DNA of 64,000 bases from Patescibacteria group bacterium (lineage in GTDB: Bacteria; Patescibacteriota; Saccharimonadia; Saccharimonadales; UBA4665). The stretch is taken from positions 310,001 through 374,000 of the forward strand of contig JARXKN010000001.1 in NCBI GenBank assembly GCA_030271625.1, given 5' to 3'. The notes below the pieces were generated by a model. That model saw only the letters and a program-made list of their open reading frames with translations. It did no database searches and was not told the origin of the DNA. Below are positions 50,844 to 58,949 of the stretch, piece after piece; within the stretch, counting starts at the first letter, position 1; the number at the start of each line of letters is the position of its first letter. The translations under genes were made by a program, and so were the position numbers.

Positions 50844-53102
50844 ATGAAATGGCTTCCACTGATACTGCTAGTGCTAGCCGCCCTACTGAGCTTGATTATT
50901 GGTCTGGTGGTACTGGCACGTGATAATCGCAAGGTTGAGAATCTGGCGTTTTTTGGCATTTCACTCGGTATTACTGGCTGGGCTGTCGGTATTGCCGGCT
51001 TCTTACAGACGCGTGATACGGAAAGCGCCTTATTGTGGGCTAAATTTTACTACTTTGCCCCGATATTGATAGTGTTCTGCTCAGTTATATTTGCACAGCG
51101 GTTTCTGTACAACAAAACTTTAGGTAAATACACCATCGGCATCCTATTTGTTTTGGCCAGTGCACTTTCGATTGTTCTGTTGAGCGATAAGCATTTTATT
51201 ACCGATCACATTGTTCTGAAAGATTACGGTAAGCAAGTTATTCTAAACCCGAGAGACTATTTGCTATACTCAGCTCTTTTACTGAGTTGTTTTATCGCAA
51301 CTATCGTCCTTACTTTCCTGAAGGCTAATAAAAGCAAGTATAGCTTGGACCGGCAACAGGCTAAGATATTCTTGATTGGTTACAGTGCTTCATGTTTATT
51401 GGGAGTCTACTTTAATTTATTACTACCTGGCTTTGGTAACTATGGATATATCGCCCTGGGCCCAGTGTTTACGGTAATTTTTGTGTCGGCAGTGGCCTAC
51501 GCGATTGCCCGTCACAAATTATTTGATGTTCGGCTGGTAGTAGCTCGAACTTTGGGCTACGCATCTTCCATACTTCTCTTGTCAGTGGCCTATGGCGTCC
51601 TCGTATTTGGTACTGCCAATAGAATCTTTGATCTGCATTTTACATTGTCGGCCCAAGCCTTTTTATCGATTGCGACTAGCTTTTTAGCCTTAACTTTTGG
51701 ACAGTTCAGACGACAGTTCGACAAGCTAACGAACAAAGTTTTCTATCGAGATGCGTATGAGCCACAGGAACTGTTCGACAATCTTAATAAGGTTTTAGTA
51801 TCGACCGTTGACCTTAACCATCTTCTTAAGCAAAGCTCCCACGTGCTAGCTGAAAGCTTGAAATCGGCTTTCTGTATGGTTGGCCTCCGCGAGACCGAAA
51901 CGAGTTCACGGCGTTTGGTTGGTACAACACAATTGAAGTTTAGTGAAGCCGATATTGCAGCCGTTAGAAAACTGACACCGCATGTTCATGACACAGTGAT
52001 TATTGCCGACTACCTCGAACCAAAATATGGCAGTTTAAAAGAACTCATGCAACGAAATGGTGTGGCCGTTATTGTTCGCATGGCTGCCAATGTGCATCGT
52101 ACCGATGAAGGAATTGGCTACATATTGTTAGGGCCGAAGCGGAGCGGTAACCCTTACACGAACATTGATAGTAATGTGCTTAATACGGTTTCCAAGGAGC
52201 TGATTATAGCTATCCAAAATGCCGTTAGATTCGAAGAGATTCAGAACTTCAACATCACCCTCCAAGAAAAGGTCAACGACGCTACCCGTAAGCTGCGTCG
52301 CAGCAACGAGAAGCTGAAGCAAATGGACGAGACCAAGGACGACTTTATTAGTATGGCCAGTCACCAGTTGCGAACACCACTGACCAGTGTCAAGGGCTAT
52401 ATCTCGATGGTGCTCGAAGAAGACGCCGGTAAGATTACCGCCACCCAACGTGACATGCTAGGGCAGGCCTTCTTTAGCTCGCAGCGGATGGTCTACTTAA
52501 TTGCTGACTTGCTAAACGTGTCGCGGCTGAAGACCGGCAAATTTATTATTGAGCGAGCACCAGTGCAGTTAGACCAGATAGTCCAGCAAGAACTGCGCCA
52601 GTTGCAGGAAACAGCGGCGGCTCGGAGCTTGACCTTGCAATACGACCAACCAGACAACTTCCCAAGCATGATGCTCGACGAGACCAAGACCCGTCAGATT
52701 ATCATGAACTTTATTGACAACGCCATTTACTACACCCCGGCCGGCGGGCATATTGTCGTCCGCTTAGTAGATAACCCAGGTTCGGTGGAGCTGCGCGTTG
52801 AAGACAATGGTATTGGCGTACCAAAGGCCGAGCAGCAACACCTGTTTACCAAGTTCTACCGGGCTGGCAATGCCCGCCAGGCTCGACCCGACGGTACCGG
52901 TCTTGGTTTGTACATGGCCAAGAAGGTAATCGTAGCTCAAGGCGGCTCACTGTTATTCGAGAGTGAAGAAGGCAAGGGCAGTACCTTTGGCTTTATCTTT
53001 AGTAAGAGCTGGGCGGCCGATGCTAGTGCTGCTCCACCAGTGGCAACCGTACCTGTTACGGCGCCCGCCGAAACCCCAAAAGTACCTGCGTCTGTAAAAT
53101 AA
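50844..53102 (+). CDS. membrane sensor histidine kinase (7TM-type N-terminus, GAF-like, HisKA, HATPase)
   Basis: 752 residues. Seven to eight TM helices in ~1-270, a GAF-like region (~300-465), a coiled coil, the H-box MASHQLRTPLTSVKGY (~502-517) with the phospho-His, N-box MNFIDNAIYYTPAGG (~621-635), G1 VEDNGIGVP and G2 GTGLGLYMAKK. The tail is Ala/Pro-rich. It has no receiver domain, and the two free receiver proteins at 45446 and 48275 are natural candidates for partners. TAAAAT (50832-50837) is 6 nt before the ATG, so it is leaderless. Confidence 0.93.
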   Translation: MKWLPLILLVLAALLSLIIGLVVLARDNRKVENLAFFGISLGITGWAVGIAGFLQTRDTESALLWAKFYYFAPILIVFCSVIFAQRFLYNKTLGKYTIGILFVLASALSIVLLSDKHFITDHIVLKDYGKQVILNPRDYLLYSALLLSCFIATIVLTFLKANKSKYSLDRQQAKIFLIGYSASCLLGVYFNLLLPGFGNYGYIALGPVFTVIFVSAVAYAIARHKLFDVRLVVARTLGYASSILLLSVAYGVLVFGTANRIFDLHFTLSAQAFLSIATSFLALTFGQFRRQFDKLTNKVFYRDAYEPQELFDNLNKVLVSTVDLNHLLKQSSHVLAESLKSAFCMVGLRETETSSRRLVGTTQLKFSEADIAAVRKLTPHVHDTVIIADYLEPKYGSLKELMQRNGVAVIVRMAANVHRTDEGIGYILLGPKRSGNPYTNIDSNVLNTVSKELIIAIQNAVRFEEIQNFNITLQEKVNDATRKLRRSNEKLKQMDETKDDFISMASHQLRTPLTSVKGYISMVLEEDAGKITATQRDMLGQAFFSSQRMVYLIADLLNVSRLKTGKFIIERAPVQLDQIVQQELRQLQETAAARSLTLQYDQPDNFPSMMLDETKTRQIIMNFIDNAIYYTPAGGHIVVRLVDNPGSVELRVEDNGIGVPKAEQQHLFTKFYRAGNARQARPDGTGLGLYMAKKVIVAQGGSLLFESEEGKGSTFGFIFSKSWAADASAAPPVATVPVTAPAETPKVPASVK

Positions 53103-53119
53103 CCAACTCTGTCATATAA

Positions 53120-53155
53120 TTGACTTAAAAGTATAATCATGATATTATCGTGATT
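53120..53155 (+). promoter_or_regulatory. strong promoter with palindrome over -10 (candidate operator) for the VWA-MoxR-DUF58 operon
   Basis: TTGACT (53120-53125), 17 bp, TATTAT (53143-53148). AATCATGAT (53135-53143) and ATCGTGATT (53147-53155) are inverted arms (8 of 9 matching) separated by 3 nt and centred on the -10 box. This position would let a dimeric regulator block polymerase. Predicted start ~53155. Confidence 0.6.
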
Positions 53156-53169
53156 AGAAAAGAGACGCT

Positions 53170-54186
53170 ATGGCCCAGACGTACGAAACTATTATCGAAG
53201 CAGTCCAACACGTCCCCACCGACGTACATAACCCGATCGCTACGGGTCTGGCCGTTGCAGCTGTAGCCGGTGTCGGCTTTCTTACCAAGCAGTATCATAC
53301 CGCCACCAACGAGCGCGGCGCTTACGATGCCCGTGGCAATGGCGATCAGATTCGGGCCAGCCTGATTGGCTACGAGGCTAAGAATAACAAATACCGGTTT
53401 GCGCCGGTTAAAAAGATTGCTGCTGGCTTAGGATTAGTAGCCGTACAGTATATCGCCCAGCCCGGCTACCAATCCAGTTATGCCGATGCCGGTGCCGAAG
53501 CCATGGTAGTGGCCGATGCTTCTAGTAGCATGATTTTTACCCATGATCTTGGTCAGGCTAAGCTGTCTCGCTACGACGCCGCCGTCAAGGCTATTGAGCA
53601 GGCGGACTTTAAGGGTAAACTCGGCTTTATCGAACCGGCAATCGATGCCAAAAGCCCGGCCACCGTTATTAGTAAGCCGGCTCAAAACTGGCGGGCGCTG
53701 GCACCTAAGCTACAAAAACCTGTGGTTAGTCCAAACGGTGCCCAGCTAGTACCAGCTATGGAACAGGCAGCAGCCTTGTTGACTGAGGATCCTAAAACCC
53801 ATAAACGAGATGGTACGCTAGTCGTTATCTCGGATGGCACCGTTAACGAGTCGGCCAGTGACATTAGTGAGGAAATTACCAAACTCCGCCGCAGTGGCGT
53901 AACGGTTCGGGTGGTGGTGCCGGGTACAACGAGCGGCACCTACCGCTTGCCGCAAACCGTCAAACAATCAAAAGCCGGCGTTACGCCGGGCGTCTTTGCG
54001 GCTGCCAGCGACAATTTGCGGCTGGCAACCGACAGCCAAGCCGTTACGGCAGCAGTGCAGGCCGAGATTAAGACCGCCGGCACTGGTCACGAACACCACG
54101 ACTGGCCAATCCCTGGTGCCTTAGGCGTCCTGGCTTTAGCGCTCGGCGGCGGTCAATTTATAGAGCGAACCCTACGGAAGAAATAA
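53170..54186 (+). CDS. von Willebrand factor A domain membrane protein (BatA/B-like)
   Basis: 338 residues. A short N-terminal hydrophobic segment, then a VWA domain (~110-290) with MIDAS motif VADASSSM (~114-121) and VVISDGTVNES (~217-227), and a C-terminal TM (~311-330) with a basic end. VWA proteins paired with MoxR ATPases are thought to act as substrate or metal-dependent adaptors. First gene of a three-gene operon, with AAAAGAG as a modest Shine-Dalgarno. Confidence 0.87.
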   Translation: MAQTYETIIEAVQHVPTDVHNPIATGLAVAAVAGVGFLTKQYHTATNERGAYDARGNGDQIRASLIGYEAKNNKYRFAPVKKIAAGLGLVAVQYIAQPGYQSSYADAGAEAMVVADASSSMIFTHDLGQAKLSRYDAAVKAIEQADFKGKLGFIEPAIDAKSPATVISKPAQNWRALAPKLQKPVVSPNGAQLVPAMEQAAALLTEDPKTHKRDGTLVVISDGTVNESASDISEEITKLRRSGVTVRVVVPGTTSGTYRLPQTVKQSKAGVTPGVFAAASDNLRLATDSQAVTAAVQAEIKTAGTGHEHHDWPIPGALGVLALALGGGQFIERTLRKK

Positions 54187-54205
54187 CGAGTTTAAGGAGA
54201 ATATG

Positions 54206-55177
54206 ATGAACTTATCGAATGCTGAATTACAACATCAACGCGTCGAGGCCTACCAGACCATCGAGGCTTTAACTGCCGAACTTACCCGTTCCGTCGAACT
54301 GAGTGACATGGACACCCGGGCCCTCGTGGGCGCGGCAGCCGTCGGCTCTGTCTTACTGGAAGGTCAGCCAGGCACTGGTAAAACCTTAATCGCCCGCTCC
54401 CTGGCGACGGCCATGAACGGTAGTTTCCAACGTATTCAAGGTGCTCCAGACAAGCAGCCCGGTGATATCGTTGGTTATGAGTACTGGCGTGATGGTGCCA
54501 TGGTGTTCCAGCCAGGCCCAGCTTTAGTGGCCAACGTTTTGTTAGCCGATGAGCTCAACCGTAACACCGAAAAAACTCAAGCTGCTTTCCTAGAAGTTAT
54601 GGGCGAAGGCCAAGCTACCGTCGGTACGATTACCCACAAAGCTTTAAGTCCGCTCACCGTCATTGCGACCCAGAACCCCTTAGAAGAGCCCGGCACTAAC
54701 GAATTGCCCCGAGCCGAACTCGACCGTTTTGCCTTGTCGATGCAAACGGTGCAAGACGTCTTTGCCGAAGACAAAATTCTTGACCGTTACTTACACAGCA
54801 ATTACGAGGCTCAGCCAGTCGTAGAACTATTTGCGGTCCAAAGTTTACGCCGGGCCATTAAGACCGTCGAAATCTCTCGTGAAATGGCAAGTAAGATCAT
54901 GCTCGTTAAAGAAAATTACGCTAATCACCCAGCAGTCGATAAAGACTACTCAATCCTAGATGGTCGCGCCAAATTGCGGATGGCTGATTTAGCTCGCTAC
55001 CACGCCTTGGCGCGCGGTAAGGGAGCGGCGAACGTCACTACCGAAGATGTTTTGTTTGCCGCTCAGTATGTGCTGCCACACCGGGTGGCCATTACTGACG
55101 AAGCCATTGGCAAAGACTACACCCACAGCTACGTAATTGGCCAGGCGTTCGCGTCTGCCAGCAGTAGTGTGAACTAG
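54206..55177 (+). CDS. MoxR family AAA+ ATPase
   Basis: 323 residues from the second ATG (54206), 6 nt from AGGAG; an ATG 3 nt earlier is possible. Walker A LEGQPGTGKTLIARSLA (~52-68), RIQGAPDKQPGDIVGYEYW, Walker B VLLADELNRNTEKTQAAFLE (~111-130), MGEGQATVG and sensor-1 IATQNPLEEPG (~154-164). MoxR ATPases act as chaperones in maturation or stress pathways with VWA and DUF58 partners, both present here. Confidence 0.94.
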   Translation: MNLSNAELQHQRVEAYQTIEALTAELTRSVELSDMDTRALVGAAAVGSVLLEGQPGTGKTLIARSLATAMNGSFQRIQGAPDKQPGDIVGYEYWRDGAMVFQPGPALVANVLLADELNRNTEKTQAAFLEVMGEGQATVGTITHKALSPLTVIATQNPLEEPGTNELPRAELDRFALSMQTVQDVFAEDKILDRYLHSNYEAQPVVELFAVQSLRRAIKTVEISREMASKIMLVKENYANHPAVDKDYSILDGRAKLRMADLARYHALARGKGAANVTTEDVLFAAQYVLPHRVAITDEAIGKDYTHSYVIGQAFASASSSVN

Positions 55178-55192
55178 TAAGTAAGGCTAACC

Positions 55193-56188
55193 ATGGAAAC
55201 TGCACCAAGTATCCAACCAACCTTCGATCCCACTAATGTGGGAACCGTCTCCGACTACCTGAAAGGCCGACTGCCAATCCATGGCACGATTATGTCCGGC
55301 CACGTGCAAGGTGACATTTCAATGCGGGCGCGCGGTGAAGGTACTGACCCGCGGGCTGTGCGCGACTACGCCATTGGCGACAATCCGCGCCATATTGATT
55401 GGAAAGCGACTGCTCGCCAGCCGCTCGGAAAGTTGCAAGTGCAAGAATTTAACCGCGACATCAAACCAAACTTTTTCGTGGTGACCGATGTTTTGCAATC
55501 GCGCTTCCAAAGCATGGCCGGTGTGCAGGATTACTTTTCGGAACAGAATTTAGCGCTCGGTGCTTGTATTGGCCTGGTCCAGCTGGCATCGCGCAATGGC
55601 TTACCGGCTTCTAGCCTAGCTATTAATGATGACCGGACACTGCGCTTTGGCCGTCCTGGCCGTGGCCAGCGCCACGTTGTTGGCCAGGCGCGCCAGTACG
55701 CTGACGGCATTTCGACCAACCATCAATTGGAGACGTTACTGACCGCTGGCCCAGATACCGCCATCCAGCGCCCTCGCTTAGTCGATGTTTTAGAGTACGC
55801 CGGTCAGCGCTTAAGCCACAGCGTGGTAGCGGTTGTCTCCGATTTCCGCGACGCTGCTCCGCAAGACCCACAGTACGGCTGGCAACCGGCGCTGGCCGCC
55901 TTGAAGGCTCGCAAGAACGACATCATCAGTGTTACCGTTACTAACCCAGGCGACTTTGCGTTGCCAGCCGCGCGTGATCGCTTTGCTACTGAGCAGGGTG
56001 TAATCTACGTTCCAAAGGGCGCCGCTGGCCGCGAACAACGCGATCAGTATGCGGCCGATGCGGTAGCCCAAACTGAGGCCATCCGAGCCGCCTTGCAGTC
56101 CGTAAAGGCGGCTCAAATTGAGCTTTCGACCGCCGATCCGCGCTGGGTCGACAGTTTTAAACTTCAGTTACAAAGCAAGAAAGCATAA
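55193..56188 (+). CDS. DUF58 domain protein (MoxR-associated)
   Basis: 331 residues. The DUF58 signature RAVRDYAIGDNPRHIDWKAT (~54-73, preceded by RGEGTDP) and QVQEFNRD are clear, followed by a VWA-like fold. Homologues usually have N-terminal TM helices; none is seen here, so this copy seems soluble. Starts 15 nt after moxR. Completes the VWA-MoxR-DUF58 module. Confidence 0.9.
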   Translation: METAPSIQPTFDPTNVGTVSDYLKGRLPIHGTIMSGHVQGDISMRARGEGTDPRAVRDYAIGDNPRHIDWKATARQPLGKLQVQEFNRDIKPNFFVVTDVLQSRFQSMAGVQDYFSEQNLALGACIGLVQLASRNGLPASSLAINDDRTLRFGRPGRGQRHVVGQARQYADGISTNHQLETLLTAGPDTAIQRPRLVDVLEYAGQRLSHSVVAVVSDFRDAAPQDPQYGWQPALAALKARKNDIISVTVTNPGDFALPAARDRFATEQGVIYVPKGAAGREQRDQYAADAVAQTEAIRAALQSVKAAQIELSTADPRWVDSFKLQLQSKKA

Positions 56189-56236
56189 GCATTTAAGATG
56201 ATATATTTGTATAAAAAGACAAAAAATAGAATAGTA

Positions 56237-56265
56237 TTGTTTTTGTTAACCTATAGTGCTATCAT
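56237..56265 (+). promoter_or_regulatory. promoter of the lipoprotein gene
   Basis: TTGTTT (56237-56242), 17 bp, TATCAT (56260-56265), with a leader of ~40 nt and a strong AAGGAG Shine-Dalgarno before the ATG at 56311. The 122-nt intergenic region holds no other feature I can support. Confidence 0.6.
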
Positions 56266-56310
56266 TTCAACATAATTGAGAACAGTTTAGAGAGACTGGA
56301 AGGAGATCAT

Positions 56311-57585
56311 ATGTCAGAGGTTTTACAACAGATCCGAGAAGCGCAAAGTCGCACAGTCATTCGAGTAGCAGAAATGGGCCTAACCGCGCTCCTAGCGGCC
56401 GGCTGTAGCAGCGGCAACACCGCCAAGCACAACAGCACTAGCAATAACGAAGCGGCCGCAGCTACCGTATCAGTTGCCAACACTTGTGGCGATATCGATT
56501 TCAGCAAGAACTACGCCGATACGCACTTTGGTGCTCCAACCGCTATCTTCCCTAATCTCTACGCTGAAAAAGATGGTAAAAAGGCCGTCTACGACACTGA
56601 TACTACCAGCAAAACTCTCAAAACGACGGTTGCTAACGATTACCGCGCTTTAGCCTACGTTAAAGCCTTTGTCTTCGACACCCGTTCGGCTGTTACCCCT
56701 GCTGATTTAGCAGCCAGTAACATCGTCAACAACGCTCAGAACTTGATTGCCAAGTACGAGAAAAATCCAGACAGCATTAAAGCCGATGTAGCTGAAGTCT
56801 GTGACGGCTTAGCTCCTAGCTTAATCTCTAAGAACAATAAGTTCCGCGTTGCCCGAAACCTGACCAGCGAAGCTGACTTTGAGCGCACCAACGGTAAAGT
56901 AGTTAAGACCGGTATTATCCCAGCTTCAACACCTGGTGTTTTGGAAGTCTTCCAGATTAACCCGAACTTTGACGACGGTGCCGACGCTAGCCGCCGCGAT
57001 AGCCTCGAAGAATTAGCCAGCAGTATTGGCGTTACAATTGACGGTAAGCTTATCATTAAGCTCACCACCGGACCACTGATGTTCGATATTTCTAAGAACA
57101 GCAACGCTACTCCAGTAAATATTAAGATTGGTGGTAACCAAACTATTACTGTTAAGCCAAACACCAAGACCGGCCAAGTTCAGGCTGGCGGCAGTAACAG
57201 CACTAGCAATGGCGGCGTAACTGGCGGTACAAATGGTACCTCTGGCAAAACCGGCACCAGCGTTGGTAACACCCCAGAGAAAAACACTGGCCCAGCCGGT
57301 GGCAACACACCAGGTAGTGGTTCGAACCCAGAAGCCTCACCTGGTGGCACCGACAACACGCCTGGTGGTGGCACTGGTCCACGACCAACAGCTGGCCCTG
57401 GCGGCACCGCACCAACACCGGCTCCAACCCATGAAGCCACTCAGCCACCAGCCACCCAACCGCCCGCCACTCAGCCACCGGCTACCCACCCACCCACCGC
57501 TCAGCCGAGCCCAAGCCCAACTTCTGGGTCTAAGGGCGCTGAGCCAACCCCGAGCTGTACACCAAGTGAATATAAGCCCTGCTAA
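56311..57585 (+). CDS. lipoprotein with Gly/Thr/Asn- and Pro/Thr-rich C-terminal tail
   Basis: 424 residues. The lipobox LLAAGC (~27-32) follows a hydrophobic stretch that is preceded by an unusually long N-region (~20 residues). A folded domain of unknown family spans ~50-285. From ~290 the chain is low complexity: Gly/Thr/Asn/Ser-rich, then Pro/Thr/Gln units of the form ATQPPATQPP, ending with two Cys near the C-terminus (SCTPSEYKPC). The tail looks like a wall-spanning spacer. The next surface gene starts 26 nt later, so they are co-transcribed. Confidence 0.75.
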   Translation: MSEVLQQIREAQSRTVIRVAEMGLTALLAAGCSSGNTAKHNSTSNNEAAAATVSVANTCGDIDFSKNYADTHFGAPTAIFPNLYAEKDGKKAVYDTDTTSKTLKTTVANDYRALAYVKAFVFDTRSAVTPADLAASNIVNNAQNLIAKYEKNPDSIKADVAEVCDGLAPSLISKNNKFRVARNLTSEADFERTNGKVVKTGIIPASTPGVLEVFQINPNFDDGADASRRDSLEELASSIGVTIDGKLIIKLTTGPLMFDISKNSNATPVNIKIGGNQTITVKPNTKTGQVQAGGSNSTSNGGVTGGTNGTSGKTGTSVGNTPEKNTGPAGGNTPGSGSNPEASPGGTDNTPGGGTGPRPTAGPGGTAPTPAPTHEATQPPATQPPATQPPATHPPTAQPSPSPTSGSKGAEPTPSCTPSEYKPC

Positions 57586-57610
57586 CGATTAAGGAAAAGA
57601 GGAAATACCC

Positions 57611-58771
57611 ATGAAAGCATCGACATTTTTCAAGAAAGCATCTTTAGCCGTTAGCGGTTTAGTCGCTGGTCTCTTACTATCAACAGCTGTCGTTGGCGCC
57701 ATCCCATACGACGGCGCGCAGACCAACGCCTCACCAGTGCCAGCCTTCAACGTCTTTACCGGCGTGCCAAGCTACGGTGACGAAAGCGACTTCTTACGAG
57801 CTCGTGTTCCAGCCAACGGCAACCTACACGATGGCAGCACTCCATACACCGACCCCATCGCTACCACTTGTACCGACAAGCAGTTCTTGCAACTTCGCGT
57901 CTACGTACACAATGGTGCCAGTAAAGACGGCAACAACAATGGTGCCGGCCCAAGCGTTATCCACGGCGCCAAAGTCAAAGTTACGCTGCCTACCGATGAA
58001 GCAACTAGCTTCACACCAAGTGCTACCCTAAGCGCCAGCAATGCCGCAACCGTCAACGACAGCGCTACCATTAACTGTAATGGCCAAAAAGTTAAGCTGC
58101 ACTACGTTGCTGGTTCTGCCAGTCAGTTCAGCGATGGCACTAACACTGCCTCAGCTTTAGACGATTCAATTGTTACTACCGGTGCTCCAATTCAAAGCCA
58201 AGCTACTCCTGGCGATGTCTGGGGTTGTTGGGAACAACGTGTTTATGTCATCCTCACTGTCCAAGTTGAAGTTGCGCCACCAACACTGCCAGTCACTGCA
58301 ACTTGCGATCTGTTCAAAATCGAAACTGCCGATGACCGCACCGTCAAAGTTAGCGCCTTCAAGTACACCGCTACTAACGCGACCTACAAGAACACTGTCA
58401 TAAACTGGGATGCTGGTAAAACTAATGACAGCACCGCAGCTATCACCGACGCAACTAAGGTAGTCGGTCAGACCCACCAGTACAGTGCCGATGGTACCTA
58501 CCTGATTACCGCTACGGTTCACTTCAGCACCGCTGATAACGCTGACCTCGCTGCCAGCACCGAGAACTGTCAGCAACAGGTTGTCTTTACAACCAAGAAG
58601 CCACCAGTCGTTACCACTACCACAACTGAAACACCCGCTACGCCAGTCGTTGCTAAGCCAACCGCTTTGGTTAACACCGGTGCCGGTAGCGTGATGGCTC
58701 TATTCGGCGCCACTACCGTCTTAGCCGCCACCGCTTACCGCTGGTTCCTCGGTCGCCGCCTCGAAGCCTAA
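57611..58771 (+). CDS. cell-wall anchored surface protein (LVNTG-type sorting signal)
   Basis: 386 residues. Signal peptide ~1-31 (LAVSGLVAGLLLSTAVVG). The mature N-terminus carries VPAFNVFTGVPSYGDESDFL, a motif I associate with CPR surface proteins. A PKD-like domain (~238-330: DDRTVKVSAFKYTA...VGQTHQYSADGTY) is shared with the next protein. The C-terminus is a sorting signal: LVNTG followed by a hydrophobic helix and RWFLGRRLEA. The motif deviates from LPxTG by V instead of P. GGAAA-type purines lie upstream of the ATG. Confidence 0.82.
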   Translation: MKASTFFKKASLAVSGLVAGLLLSTAVVGAIPYDGAQTNASPVPAFNVFTGVPSYGDESDFLRARVPANGNLHDGSTPYTDPIATTCTDKQFLQLRVYVHNGASKDGNNNGAGPSVIHGAKVKVTLPTDEATSFTPSATLSASNAATVNDSATINCNGQKVKLHYVAGSASQFSDGTNTASALDDSIVTTGAPIQSQATPGDVWGCWEQRVYVILTVQVEVAPPTLPVTATCDLFKIETADDRTVKVSAFKYTATNATYKNTVINWDAGKTNDSTAAITDATKVVGQTHQYSADGTYLITATVHFSTADNADLAASTENCQQQVVFTTKKPPVVTTTTTETPATPVVAKPTALVNTGAGSVMALFGATTVLAATAYRWFLGRRLEA

Positions 58772-58821
58772 ACAGTTCTACCTCTGTTGAATAGTTAACA
58801 GTACAGGGAACAGTAAACAAC

Positions 58822-58857
58822 TATAATAGCCCCCAGAATGCATAGGGGGCTATTATA
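58822..58857. terminator. bidirectional-type intrinsic terminator
   Basis: TATAATAGCCCCC (58822-58834) and GGGGGCTATTATA (58845-58857) are a perfect 13-bp stem around a 10-nt loop. It ends the lipoprotein/surface-protein transcript and abuts the -35 box of the next promoter without a gap. Confidence 0.9.
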
Positions 58858-58886
58858 TTGACAAATAATACAGCTTGTGCTATTAT
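58858..58886 (+). promoter_or_regulatory. near-consensus promoter of the surface-protein gene at 58950
   Basis: TTGACA (58858-58863), exactly 17 bp, TATTAT (58881-58886). This is the strongest promoter visible in the window. A ~55-nt leader with GGAGG before the ATG follows, suggesting abundant expression of an S-layer-like or dominant surface protein. Confidence 0.85.
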
Positions 58887-58949
58887 AAATAAATCATCGC
58901 GAGCAATCGTGTGTGGGAGTGAGTTACGAAATTTAATTGGAGGCCTGAT

